Positions 9,001-16,822 of a stretch of 64,000 bases of DNA are shown one piece after another. The notes under the pieces are model-generated. The model did no database searches, was not told the origin of the DNA, and saw nothing but the letters and a program-made list of their open reading frames with translations. A program made the position numbers and the translations under genes. How positions within the stretch are numbered: the stretch's first letter is position 1; every line of letters begins with the position of its first letter. The stretch comes from Nitrospirota bacterium (GTDB taxonomy: Bacteria > Nitrospirota > UBA9217): assembly GCA_020052615.1 (NCBI GenBank), contig JAGVOT010000070.1, forward strand, positions 22,988 through 86,987, read 5' to 3'.

Positions 9001-12000
9001 CCTTAACAGCTACGGGAGGGACACTCCCATATGCCTGGTCGCTTTTATCTGGAGCACTTCCTGATGGGGTCTCGTTAAATGCCGCCACGGGAGAAATCTA
9101 TGGGACACCTTCTACACTTGGGACATTTAATTTCTGGATTCTGGTGACAGACATTAACGGCGTCAGCGGGATAATGCCGTTTACAATTGTCGTTCATAAT
9201 AAGCCAATTCAAATTTTGTCGTCCCTGCTTCCTAACGGAAGCGTGTATAATTATTATTCTGGTACTCTAAATGCGGATGGAGGAACGCCACCCTACCAAT
9301 GGTCGATAACTGGGCAACCGCTCCCCAATGGATTGATACTAAATAACGTAACCGGAGAATTATCGGGCATTCCTGCGAATGCTGGAATATTTAGCTTTAC
9401 CGTTCTGGTAACCGACGCAGATTCTGTTAGCACTTCACGAGAGTTTGGCATTTCGATATTCCCTTACGGAATTGTTAAGGATTATATTTCAGTTTTTGAC
9501 AGTGGTGGAAATGAAACCCCAACTGGGATAGCGGTTGACCAAACAGGGAACATATATGTTTCGGGAAACAGTGATTCCGGTGCCTTTGTAATAAAGTTTA
9601 CGCCTGATGGAATGCAAGCATGGACAAGAATAATTGAGAATGCAAACGCCGAGGATATTTTTGTTGACCAAAATGGATTCATATACATCGCCGGCTATGT
9701 AGGCAATTCGTCAGGTTATGATTTCTTGCTGGTGCAGTACGATGCATCGGGCGTAGTAGTATGGCAAACAACGTACGACAATGGTGGTAATGACTATGCG
9801 TACGGCATTGCTGTTGATTCTGCAGGGAACATTTATATTGCTGGTACAGTCTATGATAGTATCGGTGATCGCGTTCTTGTTTTAAAATATGGCACGAGTA
9901 AAGATATTCTTTGGACACAACAGTATGATGATGGATATGATGACCGTGCAACCTCAATTACGGTTGATGCTAATCATAATGTCTACATTGGAGGCAAATT
10001 CAATAACGGTTCATATGACTATCGAACAATCAAGCTTGATGAAAATGGATCCATTGAGTGGGTAAGAACCTACGATGGCGGAGGCAGTGATTCCGGAAAT
10101 GATATCGACGTAACCGATAATGGCGAGGTACATATAACCGGGTCTTCAACAATCAATGCGGCTGGTGGCCCAAGCGTAGCCTATGTGACTATTAAATATG
10201 ATGCACAAGGGAACGAACTATGGGCCAAGATATTTGATAGAGTTGCCGCCTACGATTCTGCAAGAAGTGTGCAGGTAGATGGCCGGGGCGGTGTGTATGT
10301 AACTGGCGTTTCCACTAACTCTAATCATCGCGATTGCCAAACAATAAAATATGATTCGTCCGGCGATGAAATATGGTCGTATACGCTCGATAATGGCGCT
10401 GATGAATATTGTTATGATATGTATGTTGCCAACGAAACTGATGTATATATTGTAGGAAACTATTTTAATGGAATGAACACAGACATGTTTGTTGCAAAGT
10501 ATACCCAAGTCTATCCACTAATGATAGAAACAGTTGTTCTCCCCTTTGGCATCAGGAACATCTTTAATGCGCAGACTCTCACGGCCACGGGTGGGGCGCT
10601 ACCGTACCTCTGGACGATTGTTGGAGGGGGCTTGCCAACCGGATTAACCCTAAATTCGGCGACAGGTGAAATAGCAGGAGTGCCGACAACCGCCGGGATA
10701 TCGACCTTCACGGTACAGGTAACGGACGCACGGTCTGTATCGACGACAAAGGAGCTATCCATTGCGATTTACGAGCCGCTCGAAATAACAACATCATCAT
10801 TATCATCGGGCACGATCGGCACCTTGTATAGCACGACGCTTGCCGCGAATGGAGGTTTGCAGCCATATACATGGTCAGTGCCTGTCGGCAATCCGCCGAT
10901 CGGCTTAACATTGAGCAGCTCTACCGGAGAAATATCAGGAGAGCCGATAACCTCCGGCACATTGACCTTCATGGTGCAAGTGACGGATGCGCAGTCTATA
11001 TCGACGACAAAGGAACTGTCCATCGCGATTTACGAGCCTCTCGCAATCACGACCGGCAGTCTTGCCGGCGGAGCGTTGGGAACCAGCTACTCACAAACGC
11101 TCGCTGCAACAGGCGGATTGGCTCCTTATACATGGACAGTTGCATCGGGCAGTATACCTGCGGGATTGAGCCTCAACAGCGCGTCAGGAGACTTTTTCGG
11201 GACTCTGACATCAGCAGGTACATACAGCTTTACTATTCAGGTTGCTGATGCGAATGGATCAACCGGAGTCCGGGCATTTACCGTCCCTATCCATGTTGTC
11301 ATCGAAGCTGTCAGCGGGACGAATGGCGCCATTACACCTTCCGGACCGGTGTCGGTGAACGCCGGCGATTCGCAGGCCTTCACGATAACTCCCAATACCG
11401 GCTATCACGTCTCGGATGTGCTGGTGGACAGTGTATCCGTGGGCGCTGTAACAACGTACACATTCGACAGTGTAACCGCAAATCACACAATTCAGGCGAC
11501 CTTCGCGATCAATACCTACACCGTGACGCCGACTGCCGGACCGCACGGGACCATCAGTCCGGCAACGCCGCAGACGGTCAATTTCCTCCAGCCCGTCTCG
11601 TTCACGATCACGCCGAACACGGGCTATCACATCGCATCGGTCACGGGGTGCAACGGGACATTGAACGGCAGCACCTATACGACCGGACCGGTCACGGCAG
11701 ACTGCACGGTATCTGCGATGTTTGCGATCAACACCTATGCGCTCACGGTCACGAAAGCAGGCACAGGCAGCGGCACGGTTACGAGCTCGCCGGCCGGGAT
11801 CAATTGCGGATCCAGCTGCTCGGCGACCTACGACCACGGCACCGTCGTGACCCTGACAGCCGCATCCAGCGTTGACTCGCTCTTTGCCGGATGGAGCGGC
11901 GGTGGCTGTTCCGGCACCGGAACGTGTGTCACGTCCATGGACGCCGCAAAGACCGCGACCACCATATTCAACCAGCACATCACCGTTACCGTGCCGAACG

Positions 12001-12272
12001 GCGGAGAAAGCTGGACCAGGGGAACCACATACACTATCCGCTGGAACTATGTCGGCAATCCCGGGTCCAACGTGAAGATCGAACTTCTTAAAGGCGGTGT
12101 GCTTAGCCGCACCATCACGAGCAGCACATCCCGGGGAAGTGGCGGGATTGGCTCCTACAGCTGGAGGATTTCGAAAAGCCAAGCAACGGGGTCGGATTAC
12201 ACGATCAGGGTCACGAGCACATCGAACAGTAATTACAGAGATACGAGCAATGGAAATTTCACTATTCAGTAG
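6018..12272 (+). CDS. Giant secreted subtilisin-like (S8) protease with propeller and Ig-like repeats
   Basis: A 2084-aa exported serine protease. Order: signal peptide (1-25), fervidolysin-type prodomain (~48-122), S8 catalytic domain (~130-440) with Asp169 (VIAVIDSGVDYTHADL), His224 (HGTHVAG), the oxyanion Asn (QAAGN) and Ser394 (GTSMAVPHVAG). Next come Ig-like putative domains (PxGLSL..TGEIxGxP type), and two blocks of SBBP/beta-propeller repeats (DxxGNIYVxG, ~650-990 and ~1150-1490). Three more Ig-like domains, InlB-like/glycine-type repeats (TVTPTAGPHGTISP), and a C-terminal module with PNGGESWTRGTTYTI (Ser-Thr-rich GPI-anchor-like family) follow. It is likely a surface or secreted adhesive protease. 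The middle is strikingly AT-rich (one line at 8701 is 30% G+C) while the C-terminus is about 70% G+C, suggesting mosaic origin. The catalytic triad is intact. Confidence 0.93.
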   Translation: MKTDFVRACIFPALTVFFFSGSVFAVDGLHEKRPDQGPLAQKQEKNFKKGELIVKFKKEVADQIKKGKHDKHGAKRLKQFKHTGVEIVQLATGMTVEEAIARYMSDTDVEYAEPNYIIYAQDLPKTFPDDPYLSNQWGVYGSLWSPGIMAPEAWSITTGNSDVVIAVIDSGVDYTHADLTTNIWVNPGEISGNGIDDDNNGYIDDIHGINAINGTGNPMDDGYHGTHVAGTIGAVGNNAVGITGVSWNTKIMACKFMSGNPARGSLADALECLEYVKEMKNRGVNVVATNNSYGDATILFTSLFDAINQQRDILFVQAAGNARYDVDYIQVRGNTTSYSRYYLPNYIVVGATTKRDELWFVSNYGRHSVHVGAPGDQIYSTIPNNGYQMDSGTSMAVPHVAGNAALIASRYPTKSAAQIRNLILSGGDVMGDLVSKTLTGRRINAYGSLTCSNSPVFSILKYPMDYSVGVTQHLSAISINCDESIGPVTVTTHSGEIVQLHDDGVSPDLAAGDGIFMGTWTPSVHGDKLVYSSPIGTDEVVTTPLSILTTSVKNAFRNTPYSFLFKAYGGVAPHVWRITSGSLPSGLSLTSPGEIVGIPAETGSFSFGIEAKDLSGLVSQAWLTIAVDEFDSSAFELWGKQYDSAPGVLEVHEVGNSIASDTLGNVFVGGEISRYDSQTWLRPSDAFLVKYDQDGNVVWTRSYDTGTYDGAVSVAVDSENNIYTAGYEHNGINRGYLLVKYDQLGDKLWNTRYEVDQLDSAVTDMAIDASDNIYLIGTASSNNIAVFDKNGIMLRSFTARVNSGIAVDSSGNIYAAGQNLLIKHSPDGGEIWAANSLGTITDLALDVSGNVYISGAILYGSNKDYLIEKYSTGGTPLWSKNYDGTSDDNANDIAVDKLGNIYVTGYADLNFLTLKYSFDGVLLWKKLYDTGNSDFANGIAVDLNENVYVTGRSYNENPISGSNDDCTTVKYKNNDVMIANGGLASATINLAYNAALTATGGTLPYAWSLLSGALPDGVSLNAATGEIYGTPSTLGTFNFWILVTDINGVSGIMPFTIVVHNKPIQILSSLLPNGSVYNYYSGTLNADGGTPPYQWSITGQPLPNGLILNNVTGELSGIPANAGIFSFTVLVTDADSVSTSREFGISIFPYGIVKDYISVFDSGGNETPTGIAVDQTGNIYVSGNSDSGAFVIKFTPDGMQAWTRIIENANAEDIFVDQNGFIYIAGYVGNSSGYDFLLVQYDASGVVVWQTTYDNGGNDYAYGIAVDSAGNIYIAGTVYDSIGDRVLVLKYGTSKDILWTQQYDDGYDDRATSITVDANHNVYIGGKFNNGSYDYRTIKLDENGSIEWVRTYDGGGSDSGNDIDVTDNGEVHITGSSTINAAGGPSVAYVTIKYDAQGNELWAKIFDRVAAYDSARSVQVDGRGGVYVTGVSTNSNHRDCQTIKYDSSGDEIWSYTLDNGADEYCYDMYVANETDVYIVGNYFNGMNTDMFVAKYTQVYPLMIETVVLPFGIRNIFNAQTLTATGGALPYLWTIVGGGLPTGLTLNSATGEIAGVPTTAGISTFTVQVTDARSVSTTKELSIAIYEPLEITTSSLSSGTIGTLYSTTLAANGGLQPYTWSVPVGNPPIGLTLSSSTGEISGEPITSGTLTFMVQVTDAQSISTTKELSIAIYEPLAITTGSLAGGALGTSYSQTLAATGGLAPYTWTVASGSIPAGLSLNSASGDFFGTLTSAGTYSFTIQVADANGSTGVRAFTVPIHVVIEAVSGTNGAITPSGPVSVNAGDSQAFTITPNTGYHVSDVLVDSVSVGAVTTYTFDSVTANHTIQATFAINTYTVTPTAGPHGTISPATPQTVNFLQPVSFTITPNTGYHIASVTGCNGTLNGSTYTTGPVTADCTVSAMFAINTYALTVTKAGTGSGTVTSSPAGINCGSSCSATYDHGTVVTLTAASSVDSLFAGWSGGGCSGTGTCVTSMDAAKTATTIFNQHITVTVPNGGESWTRGTTYTIRWNYVGNPGSNVKIELLKGGVLSRTITSSTSRGSGGIGSYSWRISKSQATGSDYTIRVTSTSNSNYRDTSNGNFTIQ

Positions 12273-12280
12273 GTAGTGCG

Positions 12281-12313
12281 CAAGGGAGCAGGAATACTAT
12301 TCCTGCTCCCTTG
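12281..12313 (+). terminator. Perfect 15-bp hairpin after protease gene
   Basis: CAAGGGAGCAGGAAT, a 3-nt loop (ACT), then the exact reverse complement, starting 8 nt after the protease stop codon. There is no run of T after the stem, so it may stabilise mRNA or act as a bidirectional or factor-assisted terminator rather than a classical intrinsic one. Confidence 0.55.
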
Positions 12314-12467
12314 CCATTCCTGCTCAGATTCCAGCCTGTACGGTCAGGGCTGGGGTCATGAGCGGGGATTGGGATTGCTCCGAAGAATCGATATTAATGG
12401 AGCGGAGAGAGAATGAATTTGCTTTGAGGGCTTCTCTGCCACGTTAGGAGGATGTTTCCAAACCCGC

Positions 12468-12683
12468 ATGGATAATCTCCTGTCCAACTCCCTCCAGGGG
12501 ACCTGGCGGGATGCGGCGGTCAAGGACGTGACCAAGATGTTCGGCCCGGCGTGCGGGCAGAACTGGTATGCCGTCACCCTGGTCCTTGTCTCAGTCATGG
12601 CATTTCTCGCCTGTTTTGGCGCCGTTCTGGGCGCTGTGGCGGGCACCATCATGAACCGGTTCTTTAAACTTCTGTTGAAATAA
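12468..12683 (+). pseudogene. Truncated copy of the small two-TM membrane protein gene
   Basis: A 71-codon ORF matching the C-terminal 71 residues of the protein at 4863-5159. There are 12 nucleotide differences in 216, only four of them changing the protein (Y/N, V/L and nearby; I/M). Similarity starts exactly at an internal ATG of the intact copy and ends at the stop; flanking DNA is unrelated. The first TM helix is missing. AGGAGG lies 16 nt from the ATG, too far for good initiation. Most likely a partial duplicate left by a rearrangement, though the largely synonymous changes leave open that it is still translated. Confidence 0.6.
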
Positions 12684-12793
12684 CCTCGCCCTCTCGATGA
12701 TCCAGCGGGGAGGGACAGAGCCCTGCGTGGTAACGTATGGCCGGTATTAATCAAAGAAAATACCCAATAAAAAAAGGTTTAAAATTATTTTAC

Positions 12794-12821
12794 TTGACAC
12801 CCGGTGAATTTACACTATTAT
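12794..12821 (+). promoter_or_regulatory. Sigma-70-like promoter for the cytochrome operon
   Basis: TTGACA (12794-12799), 16-nt spacer, TATTAT (12816-12821), in an AT-rich region upstream of the tetraheme cytochrome gene. Initiation here would give a leader of about 280-290 nt before the ATG at 13110. Confidence 0.55.
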
Positions 12822-12856
12822 TGTAGTAATTGAAAATAGGTAATAAGCGTTGGTCC

Positions 12857-13070
12857 CTGAGTGGATGATTATAAACCAACAATGATATGAGCATAATCAC
12901 TCAGAATTACTGCAGAAGACCGTATGAAATACATAATAGCTACAAATCAGTCGTGATTAATATATTGATAAATTAAAACAAAATAATATAAGTAGCAAAT
13001 TGTTTTATGTGGTATTGATATTGCATTTTATTTTCCGATTGAGAAATAGATAAATGTTTGATTCTCAATC
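12857..13070 (+). promoter_or_regulatory. Long AT-rich leader with two hairpins
   Basis: The presumed 5' leader of the cytochrome operon holds two potential stems. The first is at 12857-12904: CTGAGTG and ATTAT pairing with ATAATCACTCAG, with a GATG bulge. The second, GATTGAGAA with TTCTCAATC, is at 13037-13070, ending 27 nt before the AAGGAG ribosome-binding site. The remainder of the ~425-nt gap 12684-13109 has no gene. I looked for the conserved core of the cyclic-di-GMP (GEMM) riboswitch, common before cytochrome genes in Geobacter, and did not find it. Confidence 0.4.
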
Positions 13071-13109
13071 ATTTAGGAAAATAAACGTAGTTTAATCAAG
13101 GAGCTGCGC

Positions 13110-13934
13110 ATGGAAAGGGAAAAACTAACATCTAGAGCGGGATTCATAATTATATTGAGCATGCTCTATATAGTAGGAATCATGTGTGGCCCGACAGGGG
13201 CTGCTACTACGATCGTAGGCAGTAAACACGATTTTTCCGAAGGAAATAATACGGGTAATACGCCTTTTGCGAGGGCATTTGCCACCGATCCCCTCAACAT
13301 TGGTTTCGGTCTTTTGATCGATGAGGTCTGCGTATTTTGCCATACGCCTCATGGGGCGTCTACTGATGCGGCCAATGGAACGAATACGCTTCTTTGGAAC
13401 CGGGTATCTTCACCTTCACCGGGGTCCGGTTTTGCGGGTTATACCATGTATTCAAGCGCATCGTTTACGATCTCTCCTGCAGCCCCAACAGGCATCAGTA
13501 TGATGTGTATGAGCTGCCACGATGGCGTTACATCGGTCGCTGCAAATATGGGTGCCTTTCCCACCTTGCTGAATGCTCCGGGGACAGGGAATCCCACGGT
13601 CATTTACACTATTGACGGATCGAAGGATGGTGCTATCGGCGATGTGTATGATGGACCGACTGGTTTTTTAGGGATATGGGGAGCGAACATCGGTAATGCA
13701 CTTCCAGGCGGCGGCGGTACCATTGATCTCAGCAATGACCATCCGATCTCCTTTGCCTATCCAGCAACGTCAGCGGTTCTGCAGGAACCGACCGATCCGC
13801 GGTTAAGGCTGTTCGGAACAACAAAGAAACTGGAGTGCGCCACGTGTCACACCGTGCACGATAACACAAACGCGCCTTTTTTAGCGATGCCCAACACGAG
13901 CAGTCTTATGTGCCGAAATTGCCATACGTTGTAG
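13110..13934 (+). CDS. Tetraheme c-type cytochrome, exported
   Basis: A 274-aa protein with a signal peptide (FIIILSMLYIVGIMCGPTGA) and four CxxCH heme-attachment motifs: CVFCH, CMSCH, CATCH and CRNCH. Spacing is wide, and the motifs CHTPHG and CHTVH are typical of the doubled-CxxCH cytochrome family. Additional His (e.g. NDHPISF) could serve as distal ligands. Expected location is the periplasm or cell surface, with a role in electron transfer. The ATG at 13110 has AAGGAG 6 nt upstream. First gene of a probable operon with the NHL/FG-GAP protein and two giant cytochromes. Confidence 0.9.
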   Translation: MEREKLTSRAGFIIILSMLYIVGIMCGPTGAATTIVGSKHDFSEGNNTGNTPFARAFATDPLNIGFGLLIDEVCVFCHTPHGASTDAANGTNTLLWNRVSSPSPGSGFAGYTMYSSASFTISPAAPTGISMMCMSCHDGVTSVAANMGAFPTLLNAPGTGNPTVIYTIDGSKDGAIGDVYDGPTGFLGIWGANIGNALPGGGGTIDLSNDHPISFAYPATSAVLQEPTDPRLRLFGTTKKLECATCHTVHDNTNAPFLAMPNTSSLMCRNCHTL

Positions 13935-13991
13935 CCGGAGAAGGCGAAGCAGTGCTATTTGACGAACGTGAAAGCGGTCCTGGAGGTGGAT

Positions 13992-16772
13992 ATGAGGTCT
14001 AGAACAATAATTCCCATGATCATAATGATCGCCATGACGGGCTTGCTGGTTGCCGGCGTCGTGCAGGCGGCACCCGTAGGGGTGGCGTCGATCACCGAGA
14101 AGATCGACAACCCCGGGCGTGTCGCAGTTGATGCCCAGGGCAACCTCTATGTGACCGAGGCCGCCAAGAACGTTGTTAAAAAATTCAGCAGCAAGGGCAG
14201 ATACCTAGCCTCCCTGACCGTTCCACGACCGCTTGGCATCGCTGCCGACGCCTCCGGATTCCTCTATATCGGCTCGGAAGGCGAAAAAAGAGTGAACGTC
14301 TATGACACCGCGCTCACCTTTGTTCGCAGCATCGGCACGGACGTCCAGAAGCCGAACTCCGTCGCCGTCGATGCCACCGGGATGGTCTATGTCACCGATA
14401 CCCTGCGCAACATTGTCAAGGTGTATGATCCGGCAGGCAGCAGTGTGAACTTCGTGTGGGGCGCTGCCTTCAGAAAGCCCATGGGTGTTGCGGTGAACGA
14501 CGAGGCTGGTGATATCTACGTTGTCGATGTTCCAAAATTGCCGACTTCCAATGGCGAAACCGATGGGACGCGGATCCTGGTTTTCAACAAGTCAGGCGCT
14601 TTCCAGCGGACCATCGGTCAGTCGGTTGGTCAGCAGGCAAAGTACACCGAGGTCGCCTGCGACAAGGGCGGTACGCTTTATGTTACCGACTCGATAGCGA
14701 ATGTCTTCCTATTCAATTCCGTGACCGGCGCTGCTCAAGGCACCCTGTCCGGTTCTGTAAAAGGCATCTTTAATCCCAAGGGTATCGCGATCAGCGGAAA
14801 CGGCCTCGTCTATGTGGCTTCCTATTCGGGCAAGAGCATCGAGGTCTTCGGCTTGGACGGCTACGCGACCATGGACGTTGGTCCGCTTTCGCTGACCTTT
14901 GTCGGTACGCAGTATGCCGGAAATCCCGACCCGATGACCATTGTGATCGCGAACACTGGAAGCGGCACCCTGAACTGGAGCGCAACGGTGGACCGGGATT
15001 GGATCACCCTCGGCAAGCAGGATCCGGTCGGCCCCATGAGCGCGGGCGGGCTCGCGGTCGGCGTGAATATCTCGGCATTCGTCATCGGGACGCAGAGCGG
15101 CACTATAATGATCGATTCCGGCTTCGGCCAGAAGCAGACGGTCAACGTGACTGCTGTTGTTGGCCCGGCGCCTCTTCTGAGCATCAGCAACGGCTGGCTG
15201 AATTTCAGCGCCAAGAAGGGGACGACCCCGGCAGCACAGGGGATCGCGCTCGGGATCGACAACCTGACCGGCCCCGTGGCCTGGAGCATTGCATCGGATT
15301 CGCCCTCGTGGCTTGCCGTATCCCCGGCATCGGGGACGATCTCCGCCTCGGCCGTGACGGGCGCGGCGACAGTCTCCGTGAACACCGCCGGCCTGAAGAT
15401 AGGTTCCTACTCAGGTATCCTGACCGTATCCGCGCCCGGCGTCATTGGGACCGGCGGCAAGATCACGGTCAACCTCACGGTCACTCCTTCCACCAAGATC
15501 AACGTAAACACGAACCGGCCTGACGCAACCTTCTCGGTAAGCGGCCCGGCCAGCTATAGCGGCAGCGGCGAAGTCTGGAGCATGGAGGATGTGCCTGCAG
15601 GCGACTATACGGTGACCTTTAACACGGTCGCCGGGTACAAGAAGCCCCTGCCCCAGGCCAAGTCCCTTGCTGGAGACGGAGAGGTGACGTTCGGCGGCAC
15701 TTACGCCTCGCTGCAGGAACTCGCAGCGAAGAAGAACATTGTCGTTGCCAAAGGCCCGGGCGCGAGGAATGACGCCCTGGTAAAGGCCTATAAGAACAAC
15801 GGGACGCCGGTCGCGTTCGACCTGGTCGCCCTGAGCACCCGCTTCGGCGCAAACGTCGCTGTAGGTGATATCGACAACGACGGCGAGGCCGAACTCATCG
15901 TCGGGGCTGGTGACGGAACAGCCAATCCCGCGACGGTGCGCGTGTTCAAAGCCGACAAGACGCAGGTCCTCGAGTTCGTGCCTTTCGGTTCTCTGAACGG
16001 CGTCCGCGTGACGGCGGCCGACCTGAATGGCGACGGCATGGCGGAGATCATCGTCTCTCCGGCCGGCGGAGCAGACAACGCGGGCAAGGTAGCGGTCTAC
16101 ACTTACGATGCGGCACAGAAGAAGATGGCTGCCACGGGCATTGAGTTCACTGCGTATACCCATGCCTACGGCGCGAACATCGCGGCTGCAGACATCGACG
16201 GCACCGGGAAGCCGGTGATTGTTACGGCACCCGGCCTTGGCAAGCAGAGCCCGGCCCTGGTCAAGCTCTGGAAGGTGGACACAACGCCTCCTGTCGGCAA
16301 ATGGACTGCCACGCTGCTGAAGGACATCTCGCTGGGCGGCGCATACGGCGCAACGGTCGCTGCCGGTGATGTAGACAGTGACGGCAATGACGAGATCATC
16401 GTAGGAACGAGCGGCGACAATGCGATGGTCACGATCGTGAAGGCCGACGGGTCCCGCTCGGGCTTCAAGGCCTTCGATAAGAATACGGTGAACGTGGCCG
16501 CGGCGGACCTGGACGGCGACGGCATTGCTGAGATTATCGCGGCCCAGGGCCCCAACATCAGCCAGACGGGCACAGCGGACAAGAGCGCAGGTAACGGCAA
16601 GCAGGGGAAGAAGAAGGACGGGAAGGAAAGGGAAGTTGAATACAGCGATGCAGACCAGGAGCGCGGCGTGGTACGGGTGTTCAGCGCCTCAGGCAAACTG
16701 AACTTTGTCATTGCTCCGTTCGAAGGTGCGCAGGACGGAATCAATATTGCAGTCGGTGATCTCGGCATCTAG
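13992..16772 (+). CDS. Exported NHL-repeat / FG-GAP-repeat protein
   Basis: About 926 aa from the ATG at 13992 (GGAGGT just upstream; the track's TTG at 13959 is less likely). A signal peptide (IIMIAMTGLLVAGVVQA) is followed by NHL repeats (~40-320, e.g. VAVDAQGNLYVTE, VAVDATGMVYVTD), likely one six-bladed propeller. Next are two BACON/Ig-like segments (~320-530; NTGSGTLNWSATVDRDWI), a small carboxypeptidase-regulatory-like module, and a C-terminal FG-GAP block with about six repeats of the form VGDIDNDGEAELIVG. A charged Gly/Lys insertion (GKQGKKKDGKERE) interrupts the last blades. Asp-rich FG-GAP loops suggest Ca binding. Sitting between cytochrome genes, it may scaffold the cytochromes at the cell surface; this is inference. 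Confidence 0.85.
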   Translation: MRSRTIIPMIIMIAMTGLLVAGVVQAAPVGVASITEKIDNPGRVAVDAQGNLYVTEAAKNVVKKFSSKGRYLASLTVPRPLGIAADASGFLYIGSEGEKRVNVYDTALTFVRSIGTDVQKPNSVAVDATGMVYVTDTLRNIVKVYDPAGSSVNFVWGAAFRKPMGVAVNDEAGDIYVVDVPKLPTSNGETDGTRILVFNKSGAFQRTIGQSVGQQAKYTEVACDKGGTLYVTDSIANVFLFNSVTGAAQGTLSGSVKGIFNPKGIAISGNGLVYVASYSGKSIEVFGLDGYATMDVGPLSLTFVGTQYAGNPDPMTIVIANTGSGTLNWSATVDRDWITLGKQDPVGPMSAGGLAVGVNISAFVIGTQSGTIMIDSGFGQKQTVNVTAVVGPAPLLSISNGWLNFSAKKGTTPAAQGIALGIDNLTGPVAWSIASDSPSWLAVSPASGTISASAVTGAATVSVNTAGLKIGSYSGILTVSAPGVIGTGGKITVNLTVTPSTKINVNTNRPDATFSVSGPASYSGSGEVWSMEDVPAGDYTVTFNTVAGYKKPLPQAKSLAGDGEVTFGGTYASLQELAAKKNIVVAKGPGARNDALVKAYKNNGTPVAFDLVALSTRFGANVAVGDIDNDGEAELIVGAGDGTANPATVRVFKADKTQVLEFVPFGSLNGVRVTAADLNGDGMAEIIVSPAGGADNAGKVAVYTYDAAQKKMAATGIEFTAYTHAYGANIAAADIDGTGKPVIVTAPGLGKQSPALVKLWKVDTTPPVGKWTATLLKDISLGGAYGATVAAGDVDSDGNDEIIVGTSGDNAMVTIVKADGSRSGFKAFDKNTVNVAAADLDGDGIAEIIAAQGPNISQTGTADKSAGNGKQGKKKDGKEREVEYSDADQERGVVRVFSASGKLNFVIAPFEGAQDGINIAVGDLGI

Positions 16773-16822
16773 ACATACTCAATTAACGAAAAAGGCGCGG
16801 CATGCAAGAAGGAGCGTTGAAC

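Noticed and set aside
12822-13109. Cyclic-di-GMP (GEMM) riboswitch in the cytochrome leader
   Set aside because: Expected by analogy with Geobacter cytochromes, but I could not find the conserved core segments; only unrelated stems are visible.
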